From: Alphaproteobacteria bacterium
Lineage (GTDB): Bacteria > Pseudomonadota > Alphaproteobacteria > Rhizobiales > Xanthobacteraceae
Direction: 5' to 3'
NCBI GenBank assembly: GCA_005884855.1
Contig: VAZS01000183.1
Coordinates: 1-6,448 of the forward strand
DNA: 6,448 nt
In this document: one piece after another, positions 6,022 to 6,448 of the stretch
Position numbering within the stretch: the stretch's first letter is position 1
How the letters are laid out: each line of letters starts with the position of its first letter
Notes under the pieces: generated by a model
Told to the model about the DNA's origin: nothing
What the model saw: the letters and a program-made list of their open reading frames with translations, nothing else
The model's database searches: none
Position numbers and translations under genes: made by a program

Positions 6022-6448
6022 GTGACATCCGAGTCCGCAACCCCCTCCAAAGCGCGAGGCGACGCCAATGCTATGCTGGTCGCCGCGCTCGCGATCACCG
6101 CGATTGCGGCCGCCACCCTGGCGGGCGCCTGGTTCTTTCAGCTGGTGCTGGATATCCGACCCTGTCCGCTCTGTCTGGAGCAGCGCTACGCATATTACCT
6201 GGTGGTCCCGCTCGGTGCGTTGGTTGCGCTCGGCAGCGCCAGGGACGCGCCGCGCGCCGTATTGGTTGCGGGCTTCGCCATCATAACGCTGGCAACGCTG
6301 TGGAATGCCGGCCTCGGCGCCTATCATTCGGGGGTCGAATGGGGCCTGTGGCAGGGGCCGACTGAATGCACCGGTCCGGTCGGCAATCTCGGCAGCGCGG
6401 GCAATCTGCTGGAGCGTCTCGATTCGGCGAAGGTGATTCGCTGCGACG
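6022..6448 (+). CDS. DsbB-like disulfide bond formation protein (3' end outside window)
   Basis: DsbB-family inner-membrane proteins reoxidise the periplasmic thiol oxidase DsbA and pass the electrons to quinone. The frame is open from GTG 6022 to the window end, giving 142 residues. The GTG start is set by AGGAGA (6011-6016) five bases upstream. A short cytoplasmic tail (1-18) precedes the first membrane helix (about 19-42). The CPLC motif (Cys48 and Cys51, in RPCPLCLEQR) matches the first periplasmic redox pair. Further hydrophobic segments at about 57-73 and 78-99 lead to the second periplasmic loop with Cys116 (TECTGP) and Cys141 (VIRCD), the expected second pair. All four catalytic cysteines are present, so the protein should be active. 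Probably only the last membrane helix is missing. It is divergent from the tRNA-Leu gene, so it needs its own promoter within about 5891-6010, where I saw no convincing match. Confidence 0.92.
   Translation, partial: MTSESATPSKARGDANAMLVAALAITAIAAATLAGAWFFQLVLDIRPCPLCLEQRYAYYLVVPLGALVALGSARDAPRAVLVAGFAIITLATLWNAGLGAYHSGVEWGLWQGPTECTGPVGNLGSAGNLLERLDSAKVIRCD

Overview
The window looks like a chromosomal stretch from an alphaproteobacterium of the Bradyrhizobium / Rhodopseudomonas group (Nitrobacteraceae). The reasons are the high-GC codon use, the style of the coding sequences, an exact CtrA-type box, and above all a block of intergenic repeats that I recognise from memory as typical of Bradyrhizobium genomes. 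I could not run a database search, so the genus is an inference.

Layout. Positions 1-1049 (+) hold the 3' part of a hybrid histidine kinase (HisKA remnant, HATPase and a C-terminal receiver). Convergent to it, 1068-2489 (-) is an AMP-forming acyl-CoA synthetase gene that appears broken twice: an in-frame amber codon at 2250-2252, and a clean in-frame loss of the hinge (A8) segment near 1284-1295. Divergent from that, 2584-3573 (+) is an intact flavin oxidoreductase of the nitronate monooxygenase / 2-nitropropane dioxygenase fold, with Gln where characterised nitronate monooxygenases carry the catalytic His. Next come two genes of unknown function: an 81-residue protein (3737-3982) with an exact TTAA-N7-TTAA CtrA box upstream, and a TTG-started membrane-anchored or exported protein (4206-4859) with a C-terminal domain reminiscent of Spy/CpxP.

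Positions 4860-5735 contain no credible protein gene. They carry three kinds of non-coding repeat: a short REP-like palindrome (4932-4963), a roughly 460-base array of nested hairpins (about 5035-5495), and a long palindromic element with 28-bp perfect arms (5538-5677). A tRNA-Leu(CAA) gene with encoded CCA follows on the minus strand (5736-5820), with its own sigma70-like promoter. The window ends inside a dsbB-like gene (6022 onward, +), whose four redox cysteines are all visible.

The genes do not form one pathway. The operon-like signals are weak and most genes look independently transcribed. The best leads are the hairpin array at 5035-5495, which is neither protein nor a standard RNA class I can name, and the doubly damaged ligase.
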